Assembly (NCBI GenBank): GCA_037892935.1
Contig: JAYXKI010000017.1
Location: forward strand, 868,001 to 932,000
Reading direction: 5' to 3'
DNA: 64,000 nucleotides
Source: Phlebopus portentosus
Lineage: Eukaryota; Basidiomycota; Agaricomycetes; Boletales; Boletinellaceae
The position numbers and the translations under genes are program-made. The notes under the pieces are model-generated. The model searched no databases. It worked only from the letters and a program-made list of their open reading frames with translations, and was not told where the DNA came from. Within the stretch, counting starts at the first letter, position 1; every line of letters begins with the position of its first letter. This document shows, piece after piece, positions 12,612 through 24,655 of the stretch.

Positions 12612-12940
12612 CCGTACCTTTCGCATGTTATCTCTAGACATGATTTCTTTTAGAGACTTCTGCTGTTATGATTCCAATTCATCCGTTTCTTGCGCTTTTT
12701 GATGCTTTCTTCAGGTCTACTTCACGCAGTCAGTTTCACAATTGTATTTGTATTCTTTCGCACAATCAGAGATACCATCGATCTATTAGAGCACCAACCA
12801 AGAAGCTATATCTCTGACAGTCTCATAGCATGCGTCTTGAACTGCAAGTGCGCACAAGTAAAGTAACTTTGTGTTGCTGGTATGTTGATACTGTTGACAG
12901 AGGCAATGAATTTTCTGTTTCCAGTTGGCGATTTACAACG

Positions 12941-14520
12941 TCATGTGCTTTCCCAATGTTCACCAAAGAACTCCTGTAAATCCGCAACAAATTCTTTGGG
13001 ACTATCAAGAGCTGGGAAATGTCCGCCACTGGAATGCTCTGATCAAATCAAATGAGTCAGTGGGACTAGAAGGCCCCATTCTGTGGAGCCGCTGACCCTT
13101 GAGATACACCAGAGGTCCATAAGTTTCGAGGACCTTCTTTGGAGCACGGCCAAGCTCGTATGGCTGACGAACAGGAGTTCAGTAATGCATCGAGGTAAAA
13201 ATGCCGATTAAATCTTTACGAAAGCTGAGAAACCGAACTTGTTCTTCAAGAGAGACTTCCCTTCTGAAGCTGGAGCGGCAAGATCCATCAACTGCACAGC
13301 ACTCTGCATCGAATTAAGATCAGCGTCGTCGGATAGGTCAATGAGGATGCAAGACGGACCTGATTATACATCATGACAGACGTCGTGAAGGAACCGCTCA
13401 AGTAATACAAGGAGGTTGTGTCGATTATATCAAGAGGATTCAGGAGTCCTGGGTCTGACCAGCCGTAAATCTTATCGCCTATGTATGTCAAGATGGCCAA
13501 AGGCGAAGAGGCAATCGCAAAGCCTATGGTGAAAGGCTATAGAGTTGTGGGATGTTATGATTCAGTTCATCATCAATCGACGACTCGAGTTATGAACATA
13601 CTTTAGTCGTCTGGATCACAAGGTAACCAAACTCCGTGTCCTTGACCTCGCTGAAGCGCTCTAGGAATTTCTTCTCTGACTCTGAGTAGCATGATAGGTC
13701 GTTATCTGGCGCAACGCCGGTATAAAACATGTTGTAGTGGGTCAGACTTAGTTGATCTGGGTACATGCTGCCCATCATTCGCAGTATCATCGAACCCTTG
13801 GCAACTTGCGTTGAAAAGAGTATGAAAGGTTAGAGCAAAGAGGGTACTGACCCAATCGCCCCCTTGACCAACGTAGTTCTTGTACCCCAGGACAGTCGTC
13901 ATCAATTCATTCAAGATCGTGGCAATGTGATCTATACTCATGTTGCTGCGTCTCGGTAAAGTTGACAGAAAGTATCCAGGCAAAGACGGAACTACGACAT
14001 GAAACCTATTTGCCATATTGAAGATAAGTTCGGCGAATCAAACAAATCACAAAGAGAAACTCACGCAGGAAGGTCGGGCTTCTCAGGATTAGTCAGGGGC
14101 TCAATTATCCTGTGGAAGTCGAAAAACGTTCCTGCAGTCAACTCAACTCGGGTGTATGAAGGTGGTGGACGAAGCAAACGCACCGGGCCAGCCATGAAGA
14201 AGAATCAGTGGAATCGCGTCGCTCCTGGGGCTCTTCGCATGAATATAATGCAGATCGAAACCATCGCCGTCACGTTCGCAATGAACGAGATAGTGATCAA
14301 ACTTTGAGATCCTCTTTTGAAGTGATTCCCAGCTCCACTCGGTCTCGAATATGTTCTTCAGCTTCTTCAGGTAGTCATAATCAATTCCAAGTTTCCACGG
14401 TTGAGATGAATCGATTGGGGCCTTTTCCGGGAATGGCGAGGCCTTAAGCAAGGCTAGCATGCCTTTAACAGCTGCATCAGAAAAGGCTGTATCGATTCGT
14501 TTCGGGGCGCTAAGCATCAT
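12941..14520 (-). CDS. epoxide hydrolase (microsomal type), copy 2
   Basis: Reads from MMLSAPKRIDTAF at 14520 to a TGA at 12941. The EHN domain comes first (LGIDYDYLKKLKNIF, residues about 45-60). The alpha/beta hydrolase fold follows, with the oxyanion motif HGWPG, the nucleophile motif GGDWGS (formed across an intron whose donor is GTCAGT near 13850), an active-site Tyr candidate in SLYYLSGSF, and the catalytic His in SGGHFPALD close to the C-terminus. The protein ends FFGEHWEST. The family opens epoxides to diols through a covalent ester to the Asp, usually on membranes of the endoplasmic reticulum. No signal anchor is obvious at the N-terminus. All exons align with copy 3 and no lesion was seen. 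The natural substrate cannot be told from sequence. Confidence 0.88.
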
Positions 14521-15616
14521 GTCACCAGTTCTTCACGTAGGCAAGTCAGCAAAAAAACGAGATTCGCAAGTGCAAGTTAGTGGACTCTTCGACACAGCTG
14601 AACTAGGTCGAAAGGTCGACTTGTTTGTTTGGTGGAGGAAACTCGACAAGAAGGGCTGAGTGGCGACATTCCCTGTTTCGTAGGAATATCCAATCGCACT
14701 TCTTATGGATATAGCGCTTCTAGATAAAAAGGAATCTCAATATTTATTGTACGCGTAGTCAGACTAAATCAGTCAAAACGAAACGAGAGAAAAAAAAAGA
14801 AAATCCGTGAGAAAAGAGTACTTTGTTAAGTGAGTTCAGGGCCGGTTGAACATCTCTTGATTATATTACACACACCCCTTCCTTCCTGTCGATGTATTGT
14901 TATTCTTCGACTGGCAAAGACAGGGCTTTTTCCGCCTCTATTTTTTGACTCTCTGAGAAATCCGAAGTGAGGATGGAACAGAAAATCGATACTAATATTT
15001 CTGTGTGGCGAGACGATGGCGAACAGCAAGCTGACTTATGCCATATGACGTCTCCCGGGCATCAATGTGTTCATGGTCCTTCTCAGTTCCGTTTGTCTTC
15101 GGTTTCACGGGTCCACAAATTTTCGGAAAGCTTGGTAGAAATGGGAAAAAACCTGTCAAGTTCTTCAAAACTTTGAGAGTTGTGCTGCTGCTCTCTGAAA
15201 CCAGAGCCTTGTATATTTGACTGACTGTCTCTGCTTACGATTCAATATAATGCTATCATTGGTAAGACTATTTACTCCCTCGCACTTAATATGGATCATG
15301 AATGCTGTGATGGTGGACAGTTTCCGGCTTTCGACAGTATAGATGATTTCGTCGAAGACCTACGGGGGGCCTGTGAAGAGTAATGCCCACGGGTAAACGA
15401 CATGCAGCAAGCGGGAGCTGTGAACTTTTGGGAACACTGATCATTGCATTAACGTAATTAATAGGGAGCGATAGGGAGCGAGGCGGAGTCTCCCACTTCA
15501 AATGGTTCTATTCGAACAAATCTGACGGAAAGAACAGATAGTGCAATCTTTCGAGACCGGTACGTGCCGCCCGATTGATCACTCGCGGGAACAGCAAAAT
15601 GTACACAGCAGCAATA
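14521..15616. other. intergenic, no gene seen
   Basis: About 1.1 kb between two same-strand epoxide hydrolase genes. It holds the presumed promoter of copy 2 and the 3' end of copy 3. Short frames on both strands carry no recognisable domain. Confidence 0.45.
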
Positions 15617-17227
15617 TCATAATTTCGGTGTTTCGCCCGCACCATCCAGATAGTCCCTGTTGGCGCTTACAAACTCGCGCAGGTCACTGATGTAATCGTT
15701 GGGACAGTCAAGGGCAGGAAAATGACCGCCGCTAGAATGCTCTATTAAACCGGGCACATCAGAACCATATTTGAGTCTCATTCGTTAGAAGGACACGCCT
15801 TTATGGTATACCAAGGGTCCATACGTCGCAAGAACCACCTTAGGATAGCAGGTGAGCTCATAAGGCTTATGAAGATGTAAGGAATCAATCGAGGACATGG
15901 GTAGAGAAGGAAGCTTCTTACGAATGCCGAGAAGCCGAACTTATTTTTGAGGGGGAATTTTCCCTCCGACGCTGGTAATTGGAAGGCCGGAAACTCTTTT
16001 CTGCTCTGGATTACAAAATGAGATACTGTCAGTGTACGCAATTGGAGATACGCAAGGAATACTTTGTCGAACCGCGTAATAAATCATGACAGAAGTTGGG
16101 AAGGATCCGCTCAAATAGTAGAGCGCGACTGTATCCAAGATATCTTGAGGATCAACGAGATCCGGGTCAGACCAGGAGTAAATCTTTTCCCCTATGTAGG
16201 TGAGCACCGCAAGGGGCGAGGACGCGACGGCGTAGCCAATGGTAAATGGCTAAGAAATGTAGAACCATTTATAGGCCTTGGTCATGGCTTCATCAATGAT
16301 ACAAGACTGTAGACAAACCTTGGTACTCTGCAACATGAAGTAACCAAATCCCGTGGCACGTGTTTCCTCCATTCGTTTCAGCATACGCTTCTCGTGCTCC
16401 GAGAATGCAGACTTATCGACTTCGGGTGGAATTGGAGAAACGAACATATTGAAATGCGCAAGAGAAACTGATTCCGGATAAGTGCTTGCCATGATTCGTA
16501 ATATCATAGAACCCTACTCCGTGGGACGCCATGTAGTCACTGTTCAGACTCGACAAGAATGTGAGCTCACCCAGTCGCCTCCCTGAGCTACATATTTCTG
16601 ATAACCAAGAACCGACGTCATCAGTTCATTGAAGACTCTTGCAGTATCAGTAAGACTCCAAGTTTCACGTCGTGGCAGCGTGGATAGGACGTAGCCTGGT
16701 AACGATGGCACGACGACGTGAAATCTGAAACGCATCATCTGCAAGGCCATACGTTAAGTGATAGTCAGAGCCTACGCTGGCGTCTCGGAGTCCTTAGGGT
16801 CTGTCAGAGGCTCGACGACTTTGTGGAAGTCAAAGAAAGTACCTAGGACTAACTAAGCTGCTGATGTCGAAGAAAGGGAAGAAATCATACCAGGCCACCC
16901 ATGCAGGAGCATCAAAGGAATTGCATCGCTCCTCGGGCTTTTCACATGAACAAAATGGAGATCTAGTGCATCCCCTCCATGTTCATAATGAACCACGAAG
17001 TTGTCGTACTGCGCAATTTTCTTCTCGAGTGAGCTCCAGCTCCATTCGGTGAGAAACATGTGCTTCAGCTTCTTCAGATACTCGACATCCATTCCTAGCT
17101 TCGAAGGCGCATTGGCATCGATAGGAGACCTGTCTGGAAATGGGGAATTCTGGAGAAGGGACAACATGTTTTGTACTGCTTCATTTTTGTATTTCACTTG
17201 TATCCGCTCTGGGATGCCGAAAGCCAT
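15617..17227 (-). CDS. epoxide hydrolase (microsomal type), copy 3
   Basis: Start chosen at MAFGIPERIQVKYKNE (17227). An ATG farther upstream at 17284 lies inside what looks like a 5' intron (GTATGT..TTTCAG), so it is not used. Domains in order are EHN (LGMDVEYLKKLKHMF), oxyanion motif HGWPG followed by TFFDFHKVVEPLTDP, nucleophile motif GGDWGS formed across an intron near 16570, EKIYSWSDP, ALYYLSGSFPTS with the Tyr candidate, KNKFGFSAF, GPLVYHKG and GGHFPALD with the catalytic His. It ends at a TGA at 15617 after AGETPKL. Same fold and chemistry as copy 2. The neighbouring MYND gene is divergent, so 17228-17835 probably carries both promoters. Confidence 0.88.
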
Positions 17228-17835
17228 GCTCGTTTGCTGAAAGGAATGATGGTGGTTGTGAACGACGGCCGGGATGATAGACATACCTGACGGAGGTAGT
17301 AGCTATTGTAAGTCAAGTGACGACGGGACGAATCTAATCTTCATCTGTCCTCATGATCGATTCGGCCGGGAAGGGAAAGAGTTATCGCACGAAACTTATA
17401 AATAGGAAGACGTGTCGGGCGCTGAGAGCTTCGTCTATTCCCATAGCCTTATATAGTTCTGAACGTTACGAGGTGCGTCGTTGTGTCGTTTTCGCAGAGT
17501 CTACTGAACAATGAGCAAAGCTTATTCATTATTATACCTGTTCGCAATGGAGTATCGAGAATGATACATGGCAAAGCCCATAGAATTGGTGAGGCATTGC
17601 GACTCGAAAGCGGAATATGAGTCGCGGCCATGCGTACAAGATAGAGAATTTCTCGATCTATGAGTTTGAGTTTGGATCAACCTCCGCGCTAACAGTAACA
17701 CACGGTAGTGATGGTGGTGACACGCAGTCGAACGCGCTCTCGTGACCGATGCCAGGTGTCCATCACGTGCATCGTGCCTCGCCTCAAGTTTGAACCTTTT
17801 CTCATCTCATTACCGTCAGGATAGACCATCCACGT
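17228..17835. promoter_or_regulatory. divergent intergenic region
   Basis: About 600 bp between the starts of the minus-strand epoxide hydrolase and the plus-strand MYND gene, so it should contain both promoters. A probable 5' UTR intron of the epoxide hydrolase lies at about 17239-17287. No specific binding site could be supported. Confidence 0.4.
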
Positions 17836-19279
17836 ATGGCCAGCTTATCCAAGGATGACTCAATTCTCATTCTTGACTCCATGGGTATCCGTTATCCAGC
17901 CAACACAAAGCTCACCAGAGACACGCTGGTCGAAAAGCTCACAAAGGCAATCGATATGACTCAAAGGGTAACAAGTCTCGCTCCAAAACGCATCGATCCA
18001 GAAGATCTGAAGGAATGGAGAGAAGGTGATGGTACGAACTCGAGGACCCTGATGCAGATATATCAGGAATGCAGCATGGATGAGTGCGCGCACAACTGGT
18101 TTCGAGAACAGGTGACGGGAAACCGCAACGAGCCCCTTGGCGCAAATGTCTTTTCAGATGCCCGTCAGACTCTGATGGGAATAGCGCATCATTATTGCGG
18201 TCCCCATAGATGCAAGATATTCTTGGTTGAGGATGTGGAGCAAACCTACAGCATCACATTTCGAGTGAGTATAAACATCGTTCGCATCTCAAAATCGCTG
18301 ACATAGTACTGTATGACCTTGTAGCTTCTCGGGGTCTACTCGCTCGAAGATAGCACTCCTCTCGTTTCCGTCCTGTACGATTACGGGCCGCGTCCAGGCC
18401 TCGCTCGTGCTTATGATTTTCTCTCAACAAGAGCTGACGTGGTCCCAAAAATTAAAGCAACGCCGCTGGAATTGAAACTCCTGGTTAAGATTCTTGAGCA
18501 GAACAGTAAGCGAGTCGCTGCTGCATTCAAACCGTCCAGGCACTTCTCGGAACGGACACATACGCGTTCTTTTCTTCTCCCGTTGCGAGCTCTGAGTGCA
18601 GAGAATATCGGTTCGCTGACGAAATCCTCTTGCGCTCGATGCGGAGTTCCTGCTGTCAGTAGATGCTCAGCTTGCCAGTCTGTCGCATATTGCAGCAAAG
18701 GTGAATGATCCCTTCCCATTTCAAAAAATAAAATAAGAGGTCATTTTGAATAGCCTGCCCCTAGAATGTCAGGCATCCCATTGGAAAGAGCATAAGAGGC
18801 TTTGTAATCCTTTATCGAAAGGGACATGGCAGACGGTTCGCTTTTCGCTGCCGGAAGCGTCTGAAGATCAGGTGTCCAGCATGGTTATCATAAACAAAAA
18901 TGCGATGCCGAGCGAACTAACGAAGCAGAAGATCTGGCCCTTGAACGAACCGCGACCGGAGAATGTGCACGGATCGACTCCGTTCATTGTGAAGATTCAA
19001 GTCCCTGTTCTTGGCGATATAAATGGTATGATGGTGTATGATCGACGGAGATCATTCGTTGGGTACATCTACCCCGAAGCGGATCCCTCTGCGTATGCAT
19101 GCATTGACAACCTAGTGCGTACGAAAGGTATCATGGGCCTTAAGATTTATCGGTGGGCGAAATGGTTGGCGACTGGACTCTGGACATCTGTCTGGATGTC
19201 GAACCAAATGAGCCTGTGCAATGGTGAAGAGTTCATTCAGATATTTGCTTTGACTCCTGCATTTTGTCGTTACGCATAA
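17836..19279 (+). CDS. MYND zinc-finger protein
   Basis: Three exons (17836-18264, 18325-18700, 18765-19279) give 439 residues in one frame. The MYND finger spans about residues 246-284: CARCGVPAVSRCSACQ, then YCSK, then across the second intron ECQASHWKEHKRLC. All the Cys/His zinc ligands of the C-x2-C..C-x2-C..C-x3-C..H-x3-H-x3-C pattern are present. The rest, before and after, matches no domain I recognise. MYND fingers bind proline-rich partner peptides, and many mushroom genomes carry large sets of uncharacterised MYND proteins like this one. Cellular role unknown. It is divergent from the epoxide hydrolase gene upstream. Confidence 0.85.
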
Positions 19280-19856
19280 TGCGCTGGCTTTGAATAAACT
19301 TGCTTTGATAAACTTGCTTTGAAGTGGATAATTGTCTGTCGCAATAAATACGTACTTCCGAACAAACGACTAGCTCAGACAAGAATAGGTCGTCCGTTCG
19401 CTGAGGGTGATGTAACTACGTGCACGATGAATGAAAAATAACAGAAGGCTATATATATCCGCAAGTCCTCTTCGTCCCCATCCATATCCTTCGTCATCCG
19501 AAAGAGCCCTTGTGATGCATTCGCAGTGAGATTGCTACGCGATGTTATGGCATGGTAATTATTGCGTACCGACAATCCTTATGCATTGTTTACGAACGCA
19601 CGCCCCGTCGATTATTTGTGATGAACAGCATAAACGTCAAAGATACGTAACTATTCAGTCAGGACTTCTTGCCCCAAATAACGACATGGTTTACGAACTT
19701 TGCTATCTACTCCGGACTCCAACATTTCAGCGGGACCAAGTCACTGATGAACTCATCAGAGTCAGGAATATGTCCACCTGTAGTAGGGTCTGACCACGTG
19801 AATAATTATTTGCACCATGCTATCAGAACCAAAGCCTTGTGTACATCGCAGTACAG
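19280..19856. other. intergenic, no gene seen
   Basis: Stretch between convergent genes, the MYND gene (+) and the TPR-CHAT gene (-). It presumably contains both 3' UTRs. Confidence 0.45.
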
Positions 19857-22800
19857 TCAGGCACCTATATGTACAAGGTTGACCCATCGCTCGGCCATAA
19901 TATCCACCTTCTCTCCGTTGTCTCCTTCATCCCCCCTTTCCCTAAGTCTCAATGCAGACTGGCGAACAGCCTCAGCAGCCCTCTTGAATCTAATCTCCCC
20001 CTCTTCTAGATCGCCCATAAGGTGTCCATAAACAGCACCAGCCAGGAAAGGTCCGTCCTTGTCAAGCAGCTGCCACATTGTGCCAACCACACTTCGGAAC
20101 CCGCAGAATTGCATGCCCGCTGCTAGATGCAGTACTTCATCCAGCGCGAAGTTGGGACCCTGTTCTGCAGTATGGCAAGCTGAAAGATATGCAAATTCTG
20201 CATTCGGAAGATTGGCACGCGCGATATCCAGTAAGGTAAGTCCTCCATCAGAAAGCTTGAGGTAGGAATTGAAAGGCTCCTCATCCAGACGCCCGTGGCA
20301 CACAAAATGTACCCACTCCACCCTCTTCAGGTCCCTGATCACCGTGCTACGAGATGCGCGGTGGTCGATTAATCGGATGTCGACGGTCCGATACCTACGT
20401 ATCGAGTCTCTTTCCTTCTTGGTCGAAGCGAGCCCAGTGTCTCCAACGAACAGTAATCTCGCGTCTCCATTTTGGACATTAGATCGAGCATAGATAAGCG
20501 ATGAAAGAGTCGGCGTGTATGATGAGATATAGTCGTCCAGAAGGTATTTTTCTGTGCCGTCCTCATTCATGTACGGACCTGCGGCGTGAAAGGGGAAAGA
20601 AGAGAGCACTGAGGTAGCACACCACCAGATGCGTGACCCCCCGTCAATTCCGAGTTCTATGAGTTTTCGGGCGACTTTGGAGACAATTCTATCCCATAGC
20701 GTCTTCATGACACGTCGAAGTACAATGTCATACTTGCTAGAATCTACTCCGTTTGTCTGGCGAGTTACTATGAGCTCTTCACGCAGATCGATAGCATCGG
20801 TATAAAATTCTTTGTCCAGCGGGACGCAGACACAGGGGTCATTATCGCGTGCGAGAACAATGAGTGCGTCGCATCTGTACTGGGAGTGGTTTAAAACAAT
20901 GACAGGTCCTTCTGAGACCGCCCGTTGTATAGCATTGAATGGCTTGGCCTTGAGAAAATCTTCAAATCCAGGTATTTGACGAATGTCGTCGATTATTGCT
21001 TCCTGCTGTTCCACTAATTGTTGCATCTGCGCCAACGGCTCGTTGATTGAATGTTGATCATAAAACGGGCTGTGACTACGAGTCTCGAACAAACTCGTAC
21101 TTGAACCAGTCGTACGTGCTTCGGAACAAGTTATAAGAGCTTCGAGGCGACGGTTACACTTCGCAAATATTTCAGCAAGCGGTCCATTCACTTCCAAAAG
21201 CTGTTCGACCGAGGTTCTAAACCCGCGCATCTGCGACCAAAGCAATGCTCTCCCTTGCTCGAGAAACTCGATTGCCTGAGTGTATTCATTTTTGTCGATG
21301 GCATGTGAAGCCGCGTCTACCGCAAGTGATCGATAGCGACTATCACTGCAGAGAAATTTGTGTTGTTCGGACAGGGTAGATTTAGCGGTGAGGCCACGTT
21401 GAAGCAGCGACATGGCAGATCTATGAGCTTCAGTAAGAGAATCGTGATTATGAAATCGGGCAATCGTTGTCCACATGTACGCAGCGTTAAGACGACCCTT
21501 GAAGTTCGAGAACGGGTGAAAGACAGCAAGCCTCAAAGATTGAATGGATTCCTCGAGATCATTCGTGCACCCGTCTTTCTCATAACGAACATAGAGGCAT
21601 TTGGCAAGTAAAGTCAACGAACGGAAATGATCCGGTAGAAGTTCCAGCGCAGCGCGTATAAGCAAGATACCCTCCTCAAGATCCTCCGTCCTCCCTCCGT
21701 TTTGAAAGCGCATCACAAGGTAGCGTCCAAGATTGGCCAACGTTAAATGACGACACGAGTGATCTTCCAATCGAAGCTCGAGCGCGGCACGCAGCAGCGA
21801 AATACCTTCCTCAAGATCTTCCATTCTCCCTTCGTGCCGAAAGCGCCTCACGAGGGTGCTTCCCAGATTATCCAACATTGAATAGCGACACGGGTGACCG
21901 TCCTGTCGGAGCTCCAGCGCGGCACGATGCAACGAGATACTTTCCTCAAGATCCTCCACCTTCCCTCTGTGATCAAAGCGCTTCGCAAGGCAGATGCCGA
22001 GAATGGACGACGTCGAAGAAAGATCCCGGTGACCCTCCGATTCAAGCTTCAGCGCGGCACGTATCAACGAGATACCTTCGTCAAGATCCTCCACCTTCCC
22101 AATGTGTTCAAAGCGCGTCACAAGGGACCTCCCGAGCTCGATGAACAACAAAGAATGATACGGTTGGCCCTCCTCTCGAAGCTCCAGTGCGGCACGATTC
22201 AGCGAGATAGCTTCCTCAAGATCCTTCATCCTCCCACTGTGTTTAAAACGCACCATAAGGGAGACCCCGAGGTTGACGAACGCGAAAATACGAGCCAGAT
22301 GTTTATCTGGTCGAAGGTCCAGCACAGCACGGAGCAGCGAGATACCTTCCTCAAGATCCTCCGCCCGCCTGCTAACTAGAAAGCGCGCCACAAGGGAGTT
22401 CCCAAGACCTCGCATCGACAAATAACGATAGGGCTGACTTCGCGGTCGGAGCTCTAGTCCGACACGGTCCAGCGAGTTAGTCTCCTCAAGGTCCTTCATC
22501 CTCCTTGCGAACTTGAAGCGCACGCAAAAGCTGCACGCCAGGCCATACAGCACTAGGAAACGATACAGAGGCCCCTCTACCTCAAGCTCTAGCACAGAAC
22601 GGTCTAACATAATTGATCTCTCCAGATCATCAACTTCCGCCCATCGTACGTATCGTGCATAAAGTAGGTGGGCAAGCGCATGCAAGGCTGGACCATGACT
22701 AGAGTCACCACGAGGACAATAGTCCAGGGCAGCTTGTTGCGAAGTAATAGCTGAGCTGATGTCTTCACGATTCCCGGAGTCTCCGAACCGAGACCAGGAA

Positions 22801-23008
22801 GACCTGGCTTGATGTCTGCGCCGAAAAAATATCTACCGTCCGCCGTCAGGGAGCTGTCCAACGCAGGGAACATATATGCATAAAGTACCAGGCTTTGGAC
22901 CAAGTGCTTAACGGTCAGCAAGAGAAGTAACGCGCTAAGAGTCATCAAGCATATTGATATTATACTCTGCGCGGTGTCGCTTGAGTTGTTGAACGAGATT
23001 AGCGCCAT
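19857..23008 (-). CDS. TPR-CHAT protein (caspase-like peptidase fold), N-terminal helix
   Basis: A 942-residue open frame (22685-19857) holds about seven TPR-like units built on EDLEEGISLxRAALEL, then a linker and a C-terminal CHAT domain. CHAT is a caspase/separase-like peptidase fold; the expected His is in VHFVCHG (about residue 797 of this frame) and the Cys in LSACHTAEQG (about 837), so the dyad is present. Upstream, homology continues in frame as SRFGDSGNREDISSAI, so the gene starts before 22685. An ATG at 23008 opens an exon with one strong hydrophobic helix (SICLMTLSALLLLLTVKHLV), which would anchor the protein in a membrane, but I could not find a clean intron joining it. The N-terminus is therefore provisional. 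TPR-CHAT proteins are numerous in Agaricomycetes and their targets are unknown. A decayed paralogue lies at 24655-27085. Confidence 0.85.
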
Positions 23009-23369
23009 TTTGAAGGTGGAGATGGCGGTGGTAAGGAGTTTAAAGAACGAAAAGGCCGACCTACTTTATGTCCGTGACTCGGATGGCTGTTCTTATGATG
23101 CATAGCCGTGTCCTCAAATACATCGTTTTAGACATGGCAAGGTCTGCGTACTTTTTGCTCAGGATGCCGGGGCGTGCGAGTTGCCACGTAGTAATCTACC
23201 TAGCCGAGCGGCGCCATGGACTCCAGAGAAATAAATAGGAAAAGGATTGGCATGAACTTAGTGTTTCAGAGACGGATTGCAAAGATAAGGTAATGTTACA
23301 ATGTGGCAGTAAGTGAATTATCTCAGGCTGAAGGCGATGTACAGTAGGTTCGGCACTTGCCACCGCTTA

Positions 23370-24130
23370 CTGCCTTTTTCATATGTATTGTCACTCGCGA
23401 CTTCTGTGATTTTTGTCACACAGAACACCTCATACTATAAAAATCACCATATCTCACTCAATTCTTGACCGGTTTGCATGATCTAAGTTTCTTAATTTAT
23501 AGTTTTAAGATCAGTTTCAAACTCCAACAATAATAAATAGAAATGAGCAAATAATGAGTGAGATATGTCGCAAAAGGCCGATTTTAGACACATCTTTCAT
23601 GTGCAGTTTTTCCTGCCCTCATCCCTGCTTCTACAGTCCTACAGGCAAGTCCAAAATGATATAATTATTTTATTGTAAATTTACAGACTGCCTCTGAGCT
23701 CTATTCTGTGTTGTATCTGCTGGTTTGATACATGTCTGAGCTGAGCTCAAACCTACCTTTTCTCAAGGGCCCCCAGACCTCAAAATAAAATCATTCTTAG
23801 GCAATATGATATCTGTAGATTCATATTATGCCAATAGCGCCACTCTGGTGCAGTCTAGATTGTTGTAGCACCCAGTCTGAGGTCAGGAAAAAATGCACAT
23901 GAAGGAAGTGTCTAAAATCGGCCTTTTGCGACATATCTCACTCATTATTTGCTCATTTCTATTTATTATTGTTGGAGTTTGAAACTGATCTTAAAACTAT
24001 GGATTTAGCAACTTAGATCATGCAGAACGGTCGAGAATTGAGTGAGATATGGTGATTTTTATATTATGAGGTGTTCTGTGTGACAAAAATCACAGAAGTC
24101 GCGAGTGACAATACATATGAAAAAGGCAGT
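23370..24130. mobile_element. MITE-like long inverted-repeat element, copy 2
   Basis: 761 bp copy of the element at 6651-7409, with the same CTGCC..GGCAG ends, long terminal inverted repeats and TA on both sides. The unique centre is in the opposite orientation to copy 1. It lies between the TPR-CHAT gene and its pseudogene, next to a dispersed repeat. No coding capacity. Confidence 0.9.
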
Positions 24131-24149
24131 AAAGTGTGACTTTTAAAGT

Positions 24150-24655
24150 TTTATTCAGTCTACAGTACATAGATTCTACCGATCAGAGTCGGGCTAGTAA
24201 ATACCTTCTTGGTCCTATCCTAGGCTTCGTCATTTGCTGTAAGTAGGTTCCTATCTATTATCCGTCACTTGGAAGAGATGCGGGAAGCCGGACTCGGGAC
24301 GCGTGAGTCAGTATTTCCTCAATTTGGCGAACGTTCGCCTGATTTGAATTCTTGCTTAGCTGCGCACATTCTGCCAACAGAAGCCTATTGTAGCCTATTA
24401 CAGACCACGGCGTCTTCATCCAAAGCCCTACATATCACTCATCTGCGGCGACCTTTCTCATTTTTGTTGTTTAGGATGTCACAAAGTGTGTCCGTATGCT
24501 TTCGCCGCCTCGCCTTCTCAGTCCGACCGAGAATTGAGTCTGATATGATGATTCAATTACTGGGAAAGGTTCCTGCTCAGGTCCTGAGTCGCTAGTCTTT
24601 ACAGGAAGGGTATGGCTGTTCGATTTACACGATTACATAACGTTACTGATCATAT
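24150..24655. repeat. dispersed repeat, copy 1
   Basis: About 500 bp similar in the same orientation to about 30680-31210. Shared blocks include CACTTGGAAGAGA, TTAGCTGCGC, CATTCTGCCAA and GGATGTCACAAAG. The right end falls where homology to the TPR-CHAT gene begins at about 24655, and the left end lies close to the MITE at 23370-24130. No intact reading frame; in the reverse direction both copies share a fragment reading EKARRRK-TDTLCDILNN, so a decayed coding origin is possible. Confidence 0.6.

Noticed and set aside
17228..17284. Upstream ATG for epoxide hydrolase copy 3
   Set aside because: It lies inside a GTATGT..TTTCAG segment that looks like a 5' intron, and the extra residues have no counterpart in the paralogues.
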